NCBI RefSeq assembly: GCF_000014125.1
Contig: NC_008593.1
Span: 1,054,001-1,118,000, forward strand
Direction: 5' to 3'
DNA from: Clostridium novyi NT
GTDB taxonomy: Bacteria; Bacillota; Clostridia; Clostridiales; Clostridiaceae
DNA length: 64,000 bases
Position 1 is the stretch's first letter. Each line of letters starts with the position of its first letter. The notes beneath the pieces are model-generated. The model was not told the origin of the DNA and did no database searches. It was given only the letters and a program-made list of their open reading frames with translations. A program made the translations under genes and the position numbers. This document shows positions 49,293 through 58,258 of the stretch, in pieces.

Positions 49293-51305
49293 ATGAAAGA
49301 TATAAACAAATTACGAGAATTTAAGCAAAAAATAAAAGTAGCAATTGAGGAACAAAAATTAGACGTTGCAAACCAATTAATATATGATTATAAAAATTTG
49401 GTTGATTTTGATTTAGAAGTAGAGAATATGTCTGCTATCATAGATTTTTATAAAGGTAGCTTACAATATGCTGAAGAAAAACTTTTAAAATTGTATAGTA
49501 AGTTTGAATTTAATTTTGATGTTAACTATAATTTGGGTATTGTTTATATGTATATGGGAGAATATGAAAAAGCTTCTATGCATTATATAAGGGCTATGTA
49601 TGTTGATGATTCCAAGATAGAGCTAATAATGAGAGAAATCCAGTTTATGATTAAAGAAAATAAAATATCAAGTGTGTCATTAGAACAAATAAAAAATCAA
49701 CAATTTAAGATTTTTGGAAGTTATCAGAAACAATTTCCAATGTCTTTAGGCGATTCTAACTATACAGAAGAACCTTTAATTATTAACAATAAAAGATATT
49801 ATACAGGAATATATGATTTTTATTTCGCAGAAAGAGATGGTATTTTATCGGAATATGACCCTAAGATTAGTGATATGTATAAGTTAGAGTTGTTTGAAGG
49901 TAATATGTATTCAGAGTTTAGTTTAAATACTGAGACAAAGACAATTATACCAATTATGATTAACAAAAAAAACGTAAAAGTAAAAGTGAAAGTTAATAAT
50001 AAAGAGTTTATTTTAAATGATATGCTTCCTAATAGATATTACTATTATGCATTTAATAAAAATGAATCTATATCAATATATTGTAATGAAGAAAAATTTA
50101 TATTAGGAAAACCTATAGAAATTAAGGTTAATAATAAAAAGCCTAAATTATTATTGAATATTTTTGTGGATGGACTTTCTCAAAAATTTATAGAAGAAGA
50201 AGGTTTGCAAAGTGTTATGCCTAATGCATATAAATTTTTTAAGGAAGGAACTATATGTGAAAATGCATATGTTAGTGGAGAATGGACTTATGTTAGTTTG
50301 CCTAGTTTCTTTACAGGTATGTATACTTCTAATCATAAAATGTATCATCCAGATTACAGTACATTTTCATTATACAATAAAGAATTATATAGTGAAGTAA
50401 TTCAGAAAGATGGGTATTTTACAGCCAAAATAGATGGTGATTGGAGAAGTACTCCTTCAAATGGGTACATAAAAGGAATTGATAGATATATATATCAACC
50501 ATGTATTAGGGGAATGCATACAGATGAAGTTATAAATGAAACCATTGAACATTTAGAGGCGTTTAAAGAAAAAAATAATTTTGTTTGGATATGTTTACCA
50601 GATTTACACGACGTAGCGGATGAATTCGAAAATAGAATTAGCGTTCAAGTCAATAATCCTATAGAAACTAGAGTTTTTGATAAAAGTAATGAAACTAGCG
50701 TTAGAAAAACTTATGATGAAAAAAAAGTATTTAAGTATGGCACTCAATTAAAAAGAATAGATAGATATTTAGGAGTACTATTTAATTATATAAAAGATAC
50801 CTATAAAGAAGAGGAATATATTATAAGTTTGGTTGCAGATCATGGGCAAGGATATTTTATTAAAGATAAGTTCTTGGATGAAGGTCGAACTAAAGTTGTA
50901 ATGATGTTTAGAGGGAAAAACATTCCAAAAGGAATTTGTAATGAAATGATTCAAGGGGTGGATTTATTTCCTATAATATTAAAGGCTGCTGAAATAAAAA
51001 ATGTAGATTTAAAAGATGGAAATGTTCCTAAGTATTTTGATGGAAAAAAAGAACGTGAATACACATATTCTGAGAGTATATTTCCAGAAAGTCCATATAG
51101 AGCTACAATAAATGATGTAGAGCACAAATTCTTTTTTGAAACTAAAGAATCTTGTCACAAGGATGGAAGGTTTAGAATAGATGGATACACAGTAAAATTG
51201 ATAAATAAGCGTACTTGTGAGGATGAAACAAATATATATGAAGAAAAAGTTAAAAAATATTTAGATGTTATTTTTGATCACATCAAAGAATATATAATAA
51301 TTTAG
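49293..51305 (+). CDS. Soluble TPR plus alkaline-phosphatase-fold protein, candidate phosphocholine transferase
   Basis: A 670-residue protein with no signal peptide or membrane segment. Residues 1-120 contain TPR-like helices (NYNLGIVYMYMGEYEKASMHY), 150-290 look beta-rich, and 288-620 match the sulfatase/alkaline phosphatase superfamily. Likely metal ligands are Asp293 (FVDG), Asp437 or His439 (PDLHD) and Asp516-His517 (ADHGQG). The nucleophile position, aligned through SFFTGMY, is Thr332; the CxPxR sulfatase motif is absent. A threonine nucleophile is that of phospho-transferring members such as LtaS and EptA. Located between licA and licB, and cytoplasmic like flagellin glycosylation, it may transfer phosphocholine in place of LicD. 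That role is inference. Confidence 0.75.
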   Translation: MKDINKLREFKQKIKVAIEEQKLDVANQLIYDYKNLVDFDLEVENMSAIIDFYKGSLQYAEEKLLKLYSKFEFNFDVNYNLGIVYMYMGEYEKASMHYIRAMYVDDSKIELIMREIQFMIKENKISSVSLEQIKNQQFKIFGSYQKQFPMSLGDSNYTEEPLIINNKRYYTGIYDFYFAERDGILSEYDPKISDMYKLELFEGNMYSEFSLNTETKTIIPIMINKKNVKVKVKVNNKEFILNDMLPNRYYYYAFNKNESISIYCNEEKFILGKPIEIKVNNKKPKLLLNIFVDGLSQKFIEEEGLQSVMPNAYKFFKEGTICENAYVSGEWTYVSLPSFFTGMYTSNHKMYHPDYSTFSLYNKELYSEVIQKDGYFTAKIDGDWRSTPSNGYIKGIDRYIYQPCIRGMHTDEVINETIEHLEAFKEKNNFVWICLPDLHDVADEFENRISVQVNNPIETRVFDKSNETSVRKTYDEKKVFKYGTQLKRIDRYLGVLFNYIKDTYKEEEYIISLVADHGQGYFIKDKFLDEGRTKVVMMFRGKNIPKGICNEMIQGVDLFPIILKAAEIKNVDLKDGNVPKYFDGKKEREYTYSESIFPESPYRATINDVEHKFFFETKESCHKDGRFRIDGYTVKLINKRTCEDETNIYEEKVKKYLDVIFDHIKEYIII

Positions 51306-51317
51306 AGTGATGGATAA

Positions 51318-52262
51318 ATGAAGAATAAAAAAAATATATCAGGTTTTATTTTAGGGAGTATGTCAGGAATAACTTGGGCTATAGATACGATAATAGTTGG
51401 TATTGTTCTCATAAATTGTGGAAGCTTATTTAATTTTAAAGAATTAGTTGGATTGCCATTTATAATAGCATTTTTAAAAGATTTATTTTCATGTATATTA
51501 TTAAATATAGATATGATACGCAAAAAAAAATTTAACCATATATTAAAGTATATTTTAGATGGAAAGGTTAAAATTTTAATTTTAGGATCGATTTTGGGTG
51601 GACCAATTGGCATGACTCTTTATATAGTAAGCATAAGGTTTATATCTCCTGAAGGGGCGGCTAATATATCTGCAATATATCCAATAGTTACTGCAATATT
51701 ATCTTCTATAATTATTAAAGAAAAACTTAGTTTTAAAAGTAAATTAGGAATTATTTTTAGTTTTATAGGAGTTTTTATAGTTGGATATAGTAAAACACAA
51801 TGTAATTTCAATTTTATAACAGGGATTGGTATATTATTGGTTATTATTACGATTTTGTGTTGGGCATTGGAGAGCATATTGTATTCTTTTCAAGTGTCCA
51901 AAGTGTTAGAGTTAAGTTCTATGGAAGCACTAGCTATACGTGAACTTGTAGCTGTAATAGTACATGTATTTATAATGGTATTTATATGTTCTAGAGATAT
52001 TAATGTTATTAAAGTGGTGATGAATATATATCCTTTAATACTACTTACGTCTTGTATAAGTTTGTTATCGTATTTATTATGGTATAAGTCTATAGATTTA
52101 ATAGGGCCGTCAAAGGCTACTACACTAAATGTTACATATGTTTTGTGGGTAGTTATTTTTCAGGTGGTTATATTTAGTCAAAATATAAAGTTTAATTTTA
52201 TATTGGGTAGTATAATTATATTTATAGGATCAATTTTTATGATAAATAGTGAATTCCAGTAG
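51318..52262 (+). CDS. licB: Choline permease LicB (EamA/DMT family)
   Basis: A 314-residue membrane protein with about ten membrane segments in two EamA repeats. GGPIGMTLYIVSIRF, NISAIYP, WALESILYSFQV, EALAIRELVA and SKATTLNVTYVLWVVIF follow the LicB pattern and not just the general DMT pattern. LicB brings choline into the cell. ATG at 51318 after GAGTGATGG. It completes the lic set; the gene ends inside a hairpin. Confidence 0.85.
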   Translation: MKNKKNISGFILGSMSGITWAIDTIIVGIVLINCGSLFNFKELVGLPFIIAFLKDLFSCILLNIDMIRKKKFNHILKYILDGKVKILILGSILGGPIGMTLYIVSIRFISPEGAANISAIYPIVTAILSSIIIKEKLSFKSKLGIIFSFIGVFIVGYSKTQCNFNFITGIGILLVIITILCWALESILYSFQVSKVLELSSMEALAIRELVAVIVHVFIMVFICSRDINVIKVVMNIYPLILLTSCISLLSYLLWYKSIDLIGPSKATTLNVTYVLWVVIFQVVIFSQNIKFNFILGSIIIFIGSIFMINSEFQ

Positions 52263-52287
52263 TTACTTGCTACTGGAATTCACTATT
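52245..52287 (+). terminator. 18-bp hairpin overlapping the licB stop codon
   Basis: AATAGTGAATTCCAGTAG (52245-52262) is the exact reverse complement of 52270-52287 with a 7-base loop. The TAG stop closes the first arm. There is no strong T-run, so termination may be partial. Confidence 0.7.
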
Positions 52288-52364
52288 AAATATAGTTAAA
52301 TTAAACTATTGTGTTATAATACTTAATTTTAAAATAAAAAAACAAATATCAATTAATAAAAATG

Positions 52365-52391
52365 TAAACCTCTATGTAAAAGTTACGATAA
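52365..52391 (+). promoter_or_regulatory. SigD-type promoter of the cysteine flagellin pair
   Basis: TAAA (52365-52368), 15 bases, then TACGATAA (52384-52391), 49 bases before the gene. A small TACT-GGAA-AGTA hairpin (52396-52407) at the expected transcript start has GGA in its loop. Confidence 0.7.
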
Positions 52392-52440
52392 TAGTTACTG
52401 GAAAGTATTAGTACACACTTATAAATCAGGAGGTGAAAAT

Positions 52441-53247
52441 ATGCTAATTAATAATGCTTTGGTTTTGGGAACATTTAGTAAATTAAATAGTAACATAAAA
52501 AAATCAGAAAAGTGTAATGCAACAGCTTCATCTGGAAAGAGAATAAATAAGGCGGCTGATGATGCTGCAGGTCTTACTATATGTGAAAGTTTTAAAGCAC
52601 AGGTTAGAGGACTTTCACAAGGGGAGAGAAATACCCAAGAAGGATTATCACTTCTTCAATGTGTAGATGGTCATATGGAAGGGATACAAAAGGACTTACA
52701 GAGAATGAGAGAGATGGCTATAGAAAATGCTACAGATACTCGTACAGATGAAGATAGAGAAAAAGCCCAAAAGGAATTTAATCAAATAAAAGAAAATATA
52801 AAATATGTATCTGAAAGTGCTGAGTTTAATAAAATTAAGTTATTTGATAAAGATAAAAAGCTTTCGATACAGATAAAATATGAACCTTTTATATATGAAG
52901 AAATAAATCTGAATGAGATATCTTTGAATAGTTTAGGAATAGAAAGCGATAATGTTCTTACAAAAGAGGCATCATCAAATGCTATAAAATCAATTGATAA
53001 TGCCATTGCAAAGTGCATATCTGAAAGAGTGGATGTTGGAACTGCTATGAGTAGACTGGAATCAGCTTTAAATGATACAAAAAATACTAATAGTAGCACA
53101 ACAGCATCATTATCGAGAATAGAGGATGTTGACATGGCAAATGCAGCTATGAACTTATTTAAAAGTGATGTTTTAGTTAAATATACAAATGCAATGGTTT
53201 GTCATGCGAATCAAGATACAAATAATACTATGAAACTTTTAGGGTAA
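52441..53247 (+). CDS. Divergent flagellin-like protein with five cysteines
   Basis: A 268-residue flagellin homologue. The D0/D1 signature is recognisable (SSGKRINKAADDAAGLTICE; AQVRGLSQGERNTQEGLSLL) and the C-terminus ends in a flagellin-like helix (RIEDVDMANAAMNLFKSDVL). Unlike the main flagellins it has cysteines at 25, 48, 74, 192 and 254, spread over both terminal helices. Flagellins are nearly always free of cysteine. It is as long as the main flagellins, has an AGGAGG ribosome site and a SigD promoter, and is intact. It may be a minor filament component or a specialised structure. Confidence 0.85.
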   Translation: MLINNALVLGTFSKLNSNIKKSEKCNATASSGKRINKAADDAAGLTICESFKAQVRGLSQGERNTQEGLSLLQCVDGHMEGIQKDLQRMREMAIENATDTRTDEDREKAQKEFNQIKENIKYVSESAEFNKIKLFDKDKKLSIQIKYEPFIYEEINLNEISLNSLGIESDNVLTKEASSNAIKSIDNAIAKCISERVDVGTAMSRLESALNDTKNTNSSTTASLSRIEDVDMANAAMNLFKSDVLVKYTNAMVCHANQDTNNTMKLLG

Positions 53248-53277
53248 TATGATTTTAAAAGGAAAGGAAGTGATTAT

Positions 53278-54111
53278 ATGAGATTAAATCATAATATGGC
53301 ATCCCTTACTATATGTCGTGAACAAGAAAAGGTTTGGAGTAGTCAAAGCATGTATATGAATAGAATTTCATCTGGCTTTAAGATAAATTCAGCTAAAGAA
53401 GATCCCAATGGACTTGCTTTAAGTGAAAAGATGAGAGTTCAAATAAGGGGACTTCAAATAGCTCAAAGAAATGCTCAAGATGGAATGAGTATGCTTCAAT
53501 CGGCAGATGGAGCATTAGAAGGAGTTCAATCAATGCTTATTAGAATAAGAGAACTTTCCATTCAAGCAGGAGGTGCTACTAATGAAAATGATAGACAGGC
53601 ACTTAAAGGTGAAATAAATCAAATGATTGATGGTATTGATGATACTTTAAAGCATTCGGATTTTAATGGGAAAAGCATTTTGAATTCTAAAGAAAAGAAT
53701 AAAACTCATGAGAAAATGGCTATTGGTGCTAACGTTGGTGAGGTTATAGATATACCTGTATATCATTTGGATAGTAATGAATTGAATTTAGATTCTTTGA
53801 AAAATGAAGATTTAAATAGTAATACTATAGGTAAGTTTTTAGAAATTACCGATAGTGCAGTAGATAAAATTTCAGATATTAGAGGTAAATATGGTGCTTT
53901 GTGTAATAGATTTGAAGGAACATATAATGAGATTCATGAAATACATGACACTATAGTTGGAACTGAAAGTAAGATAAGAGATACTGATATAGCAGAATCT
54001 ATGATGAATTTAGCAAGAGATAATATTTTAATAGAAGCAGGTCAAGCTATGCTTGTTCAGTCCAATAAATTTCCACAGGATGCTTTAAGGGTATTAGAAG
54101 GAATTAAATAG
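53278..54111 (+). CDS. Second divergent flagellin with two cysteines
   Basis: A 277-residue flagellin (MNRISSGFKINSAKEDPNGL; ALSEKMRVQIRGLQIAQRNA; RDTDIAESMMNLARDNILIE). Cysteines are at 13 (LTICREQ) and 209 (ALCNRFE). The consensus [10 protein letters not shown] is changed to KEDPNGLALS. It follows the five-cysteine gene by 30 bases and shares its promoter, so the two proteins are probably made together and might assemble through disulfides outside the cell. ATG at 53278 after GGAAAGGAAG. Confidence 0.87.
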   Translation: MRLNHNMASLTICREQEKVWSSQSMYMNRISSGFKINSAKEDPNGLALSEKMRVQIRGLQIAQRNAQDGMSMLQSADGALEGVQSMLIRIRELSIQAGGATNENDRQALKGEINQMIDGIDDTLKHSDFNGKSILNSKEKNKTHEKMAIGANVGEVIDIPVYHLDSNELNLDSLKNEDLNSNTIGKFLEITDSAVDKISDIRGKYGALCNRFEGTYNEIHEIHDTIVGTESKIRDTDIAESMMNLARDNILIEAGQAMLVQSNKFPQDALRVLEGIK

Positions 54112-54112
54112 G

Positions 54113-54150
54113 AAAACAGTCGGCATAATATTATGTCGACTGTTTTATTT
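54113..54150 (+). terminator. Terminator of the cysteine flagellin pair
   Basis: AAAACAGTCGGCATAA (54113-54128) pairs with TTATGTCGACTGTTTT (54131-54146), one wobble, then ATTT. It starts directly after the stop codon. Confidence 0.88.
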
Positions 54151-54433
54151 GTAGCAATATGAATTAAAAACAAGAATGGTTTTAATTAAAATTTAATTTT
54201 CTATTAAAAAATTAGTTAAAAAGGTTTAAAATTTGTAAAAAATATAATATAATATAATTAGAAAAAATAAGTGTATTGGGATAAAAATTCTAAAATATAT
54301 TAAAATTATGATAAATACTATTTAATATTTATAGTGGAATAATATTCATATATTGTAACATAAATTAGTCTAATTATTAAATACATTATATAGGTTAATT
54401 TTGTAATTATACCAGAATAGGGGGAAGACACTA
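54151..54433. other. AT-rich promoter region of the flgB operon
   Basis: No gene is seen. Several overlapping TATAAT strings lie near 54240-54260, but none pairs convincingly with a -35 at 16-18 bases. No CGATAA core occurs, so this early operon does not appear to use SigD. Confidence 0.5.
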
Positions 54434-54838
54434 ATGAAAATAGGACATATATCCAAAAACACACAAAGTTATAATTTAATTAAACAAGCTTTAAACGCTA
54501 CATCAAAACGAAAAAATGTTATAAATAATAATATTTCTAACATTAATACTAAGGGATATAAAAGAAGTTATGTAACATTTGAAGATACATTAAAGAAAAG
54601 TAAAGATAATTTAGAGCTTAAAACCACAAATGAAAAACACATTGATATCAATAAAAAATTTGGAGAAATAAGTGTAAAAAAAGACGAATCAGATAGTATG
54701 AAAATGGACGGGAATAATGTAGATATAGATAATGAAATGACAAATTTAGCAGCTAATACATTAGAATATAATGCTCTTATAACTACTTTAAATTCCGCGT
54801 TAGCTACTAAAAGATATATTATAAATGGAGGAAGATAA
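54434..54838 (+). CDS. flgB: Flagellar basal-body rod protein FlgB
   Basis: A 134-residue proximal rod protein. The rod/hook N-terminal motif ([20 protein letters not shown]) and the C-terminal helix ([20 protein letters not shown]) are present. First gene of the early hook-basal-body operon. ATG at 54434 after AGGGGGAAG. flgC follows after two bases, using the end of flgB as its ribosome site. Confidence 0.94.
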   Translation: MKIGHISKNTQSYNLIKQALNATSKRKNVINNNISNINTKGYKRSYVTFEDTLKKSKDNLELKTTNEKHIDINKKFGEISVKKDESDSMKMDGNNVDIDNEMTNLAANTLEYNALITTLNSALATKRYIINGGR

Positions 54839-54840
54839 AA

Positions 54841-55278
54841 ATGAATGCTTTTAGTTCAATGAGGATAAGTGCAAGTGGACTTGCAGCTGAAAGATTGAGA
54901 ATGGATACAATATCTTCAAATATAACAAACTTTAAAACTACTAGAGGAAAAGATGGACAAAGACAACCTTATATAAGGAAAATAGCAGTATTTAAAGAGA
55001 ACTTAAAGAAAGAATTAAATAAAAGTGGTAAAGGATACGAAAGTAGACTAAATGGAGTTAAAGCTGTAGGTATAGTTGAAGATAAATCTCCACTTCGAAG
55101 AGTATACAATCCAAATCACCCAGATGCCGATGAAAATGGATATGTACTTATGCCAAATGTAAATATTTTAAATGAGATGGCAGATATGATTGCAGCAACT
55201 CGTGCATATGAAGCCAATGTAACAGCAATAAATTCATCTAAAAATATGTTTATGAAAGCATTAGAAATAGGAAGATAA
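54841..55278 (+). CDS. flgC: Flagellar basal-body rod protein FlgC
   Basis: A 145-residue rod protein ([32 protein letters not shown]; then [20 protein letters not shown]). It forms part of the proximal rod with FlgB. The ATG at 54841 has GGAGG inside the last codons of flgB, indicating coupling. Confidence 0.96.
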   Translation: MNAFSSMRISASGLAAERLRMDTISSNITNFKTTRGKDGQRQPYIRKIAVFKENLKKELNKSGKGYESRLNGVKAVGIVEDKSPLRRVYNPNHPDADENGYVLMPNVNILNEMADMIAATRAYEANVTAINSSKNMFMKALEIGR

Positions 55279-55340
55279 AAATAATACATGAGGTAATTAT
55301 ATAAAATAAAAAAAGAGATATAAGAGATAGGAGAAATAAT

Positions 55341-55652
55341 ATGAAGATAAATGAGTTTATACCAAGTAGTGGCATATATTCTAAGATTGATTCTTTAAAT
55401 AAAGAAAAAGCTACAAGTAGCGTTAATAAAAGCTCAGAATTTCAAGATGTTTTAAAAAGTCAATTAGATAAGGTAAATGAAAAACAATTAGAGTCTGAAC
55501 AGGTTACCAATGATTTTATAAAAGGTGAAGATGTAGAAGTGCATGATGTTATGATAAAAAATGAAGAAGCAAAACTTTCCATGCAACTTGCTGTACAAGT
55601 AAGAAATAAATTATTAGAGGCCTACCAAGAGATAAACAGAATGCAGGTATAG
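55341..55652 (+). CDS. fliE: Flagellar hook-basal body complex protein FliE
   Basis: A 103-residue FliE that links the MS ring to the rod. The C-terminal conserved part (DVMIKNEEAKLSMQLAVQVR; LLEAYQEINRMQV) is typical; the first 50 residues are variable. ATG at 55341 after TAGGAGA, 62 bases after flgC and 15 bases before fliF. Confidence 0.93.
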   Translation: MKINEFIPSSGIYSKIDSLNKEKATSSVNKSSEFQDVLKSQLDKVNEKQLESEQVTNDFIKGEDVEVHDVMIKNEEAKLSMQLAVQVRNKLLEAYQEINRMQV

Positions 55653-55667
55653 TTAGGAGTGCTAGTA

Positions 55668-57239
55668 ATGGACAAAATTAAAGAAAAATTTAAAAACCTT
55701 ATAGATAAATTTAAGGAATTAAGTAAAGGCAAAAAGATAGCATTTAGTATACTTGGAGTAGGTATAATTTCAGGACTTATATATCTGATAGTTTTTTTAA
55801 ATACTACAAAATATGCTGTGCTATATAAAGATATGGATCCCAATGATGCACAAACAGTTATGACTAAGTTAAATGAAAAGAAAGTAGAATATAAAGTTGA
55901 AAATAGTTCTATAAAAGTTCCAGAAGAGAAGGTATCAGAACTTAGACTAGAACTTGCACCACAGCTTACAAGTGGAAGTAAGGGATATGAAATACTAGAA
56001 AATGCAGATAGCTTTGGTATGACAGATAAGGAAAGAGAATTAAATTATAAAATAGCTTTAGAAGGGGAACTTGCAAAAAACATAAAATCTCTTCCAGAGG
56101 TTAAAGATGCAAAAGTTTTACTTGTAATGCCACAAGAAGGTAATTTTTTCAAACAAGCAGAAAATGCCCAGGCTTCTGTAAGAATAGAATTTAACGAAGG
56201 AAAAAGTATATCAAAAGAACAGATAAAAGCAATAGTATCCTTAGTAACAGGAAGTGTTAAAAACCTAAAAAAAGAGAATGTAAAAATTATAGGAGTTCTT
56301 AATGGAAAAACTAAGGATTTAACTGATGATTTATTTAGTGAAGAAGATGGAAAAGATTTAACTTCAGTTACAGATAAGCAAAATAAATATAAAAAGAACT
56401 TAGAGAAAGAATATGTAAAGAAAATAATGAACATATTAACACCTAAATATGGTGAAGGGGTTAAAGCAGCTGTAAATGTTGATTTGGATTTTGATGCATC
56501 TGAAAAAACATCTACTGTATGGGATCCTAATAATGTAGTTAGAAGTGAAGAAATTGAAAAAGACACAGAGAAATCTAAAGACGGCAAGGTAAGTGCTGGG
56601 CCTGTGGACAATAATATGTCAAATACATATAATAATCAAGATGGAAATAGTTCATCAACACATGAAAAAACTACTAGAAATTATGAAGTAGGAAAAATAG
56701 AACAAAAAACAGTAGGAGCTCCAGGAAAAGTAAAGAAAATATCTGCATCAGTTACAATAAACGATGAAAATTTAAATCCTGTTGATAAGGATAAAATAAA
56801 TAGTTTAGTTGCAGGTGCTATATCTTACGATGAAAACAGAGGAGACATTATAACTGTAGAAGGATTAAAGTTTAATGAAATAAATGATGCTAAAGCTGAA
56901 GAAGAAGCTAAAAAACAAGCAGAAGAACAAAAAGCAAAACAAAGAACATTTATTTATAAATGTATAGGTGGAGCAGTTATTGCCTTATTATTAATAGGTG
57001 GAATTATAGCACTTATAAGAAAGAGAAAGAACAAGAAAGAAGAGGCAGAGGAACAAATAGAAGGTATAGATATGTTAATTGATGATGAGGTTGAGCCTAA
57101 GGAACCTTTAAAACCAATTAATTTTGACGAAGAAAATGAAAGTACCCATATTGAAAAAGAAATAAAGAAATATGCAACTGAAAAACCAGATCAAGTTGCA
57201 GAAATTATTAAAGCTTGGATGGCAGAAGATGAGAGGTGA
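55668..57239 (+). CDS. fliF: Flagellar MS-ring protein FliF
   Basis: A 523-residue ring protein with two membrane helices (about 25-47, IAFSILGVGIISGLIYLIVF, and about 428-448). Between them lie ring-building domains (VLYKDMDPNDAQTVMTKLNE), and the cytoplasmic C-terminal tail binds FliG. The start is the ATG at 55668 after TTAGGAG; a GTG at 55659 is on that site. The stop lies just ahead of the fliG start. Confidence 0.96.
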   Translation: MDKIKEKFKNLIDKFKELSKGKKIAFSILGVGIISGLIYLIVFLNTTKYAVLYKDMDPNDAQTVMTKLNEKKVEYKVENSSIKVPEEKVSELRLELAPQLTSGSKGYEILENADSFGMTDKERELNYKIALEGELAKNIKSLPEVKDAKVLLVMPQEGNFFKQAENAQASVRIEFNEGKSISKEQIKAIVSLVTGSVKNLKKENVKIIGVLNGKTKDLTDDLFSEEDGKDLTSVTDKQNKYKKNLEKEYVKKIMNILTPKYGEGVKAAVNVDLDFDASEKTSTVWDPNNVVRSEEIEKDTEKSKDGKVSAGPVDNNMSNTYNNQDGNSSSTHEKTTRNYEVGKIEQKTVGAPGKVKKISASVTINDENLNPVDKDKINSLVAGAISYDENRGDIITVEGLKFNEINDAKAEEEAKKQAEEQKAKQRTFIYKCIGGAVIALLLIGGIIALIRKRKNKKEEAEEQIEGIDMLIDDEVEPKEPLKPINFDEENESTHIEKEIKKYATEKPDQVAEIIKAWMAEDER

Positions 57240-57244
57240 TAAGA

Positions 57245-58258
57245 ATGGCAAAAGAAGATAAATTAACTGGAGTTCAAAAGGCTGCCATTCTGTTTATAAC
57301 TTTAGGTCCAGATGCAGCTTCAGGTATAATAAAAAAATTACCTGAGTCAGATATACAAAAAATAACTTATGAAATTGCAAATATAAGTTCAGTAAAACAA
57401 GAACAAAGAAGTGATATTCTAAATGAATTCATAGAAATGAATAAAGCAAAAGACTATATAATCGAAGGTGGATTTGAATATGCAAGAGCCCTTCTTGGAA
57501 AGGCTCTGGGAAATCAAAGAGCAAAGGAAATATTAGAAAAAGTTACCGAGGCAACACAACAATATAGACCATTTGCCATTGCCAGAAAAGCAGATGCACA
57601 TCAACTTCTAAATGTAATAGCAAATGAGCATCCACAAACTATAGCTCTTATACTTTGTTATCTTCAAGCAGAGAAGTCAGCACAAATAATTGGGGAACTT
57701 CCAGAGGATATACAGTGGGAAGTTGCATACAGAGTAGCGTCTATGGACAATACCTCTCCTATGGTTATAAAAGAAATAGAAAAGGTATTAAATGGCAAGC
57801 TATCATCAGTAGTAAGAACAGATATGACAACTATAGGTGGAGTTGAAACTATTGTCGACATATTAAATCAAGTTGACAGAACAACTGAAAAGAATATTAC
57901 AGAAGGACTTGAAAGACAAGATCCAGAACTTGCAGAAAAAATCAAACAATCTATGTTTGTATTCGAGGATATTATTACAATGGACGACGTTTCAATACAA
58001 AGGGTGTTAAGAGAAGTAGAAACAAAGGATCTTGCACTTGCACTGAAGGGTTGCTCAGAAGAAGTTGCAAATTGTATATTTAGAAACCAATCTAAGAGAG
58101 CTGCAGCTTCATTAAAAGAAGATATAGAATTCTTAGGACCTGTAAGACTTATGGATGTTGAAAAATCACAGCAACAAATTGTTAGCATAATAAGAAGACT
58201 TGAAGATGCTGGAGAAATAATAATTTCAAGAGGTGGAGAAGATGCCATCATTGTTTAA
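57245..58258 (+). CDS. fliG: Flagellar motor switch protein FliG
   Basis: A 337-residue switch protein with the N-terminal FliF-binding domain (LTGVQKAAILFITLGPDAAS), the middle domain with EHPQTIALILCYL, and a C-terminal domain that meets the stator (SKRAAASLKEDIEFLGPVRL). The start is the ATG at 57245 behind AGAGGTGA; a GTG at 57236 lies inside that site. The last 17 bases overlap fliH. Confidence 0.96.
   Translation: MAKEDKLTGVQKAAILFITLGPDAASGIIKKLPESDIQKITYEIANISSVKQEQRSDILNEFIEMNKAKDYIIEGGFEYARALLGKALGNQRAKEILEKVTEATQQYRPFAIARKADAHQLLNVIANEHPQTIALILCYLQAEKSAQIIGELPEDIQWEVAYRVASMDNTSPMVIKEIEKVLNGKLSSVVRTDMTTIGGVETIVDILNQVDRTTEKNITEGLERQDPELAEKIKQSMFVFEDIITMDDVSIQRVLREVETKDLALALKGCSEEVANCIFRNQSKRAAASLKEDIEFLGPVRLMDVEKSQQQIVSIIRRLEDAGEIIISRGGEDAIIV

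Noticed and set aside
49293..51305. True sulfatase
   Set aside because: The CxPxR or SxPxR formylglycine motif is absent, Thr332 fills the nucleophile position, and no sulfatase-maturing enzyme gene is nearby.
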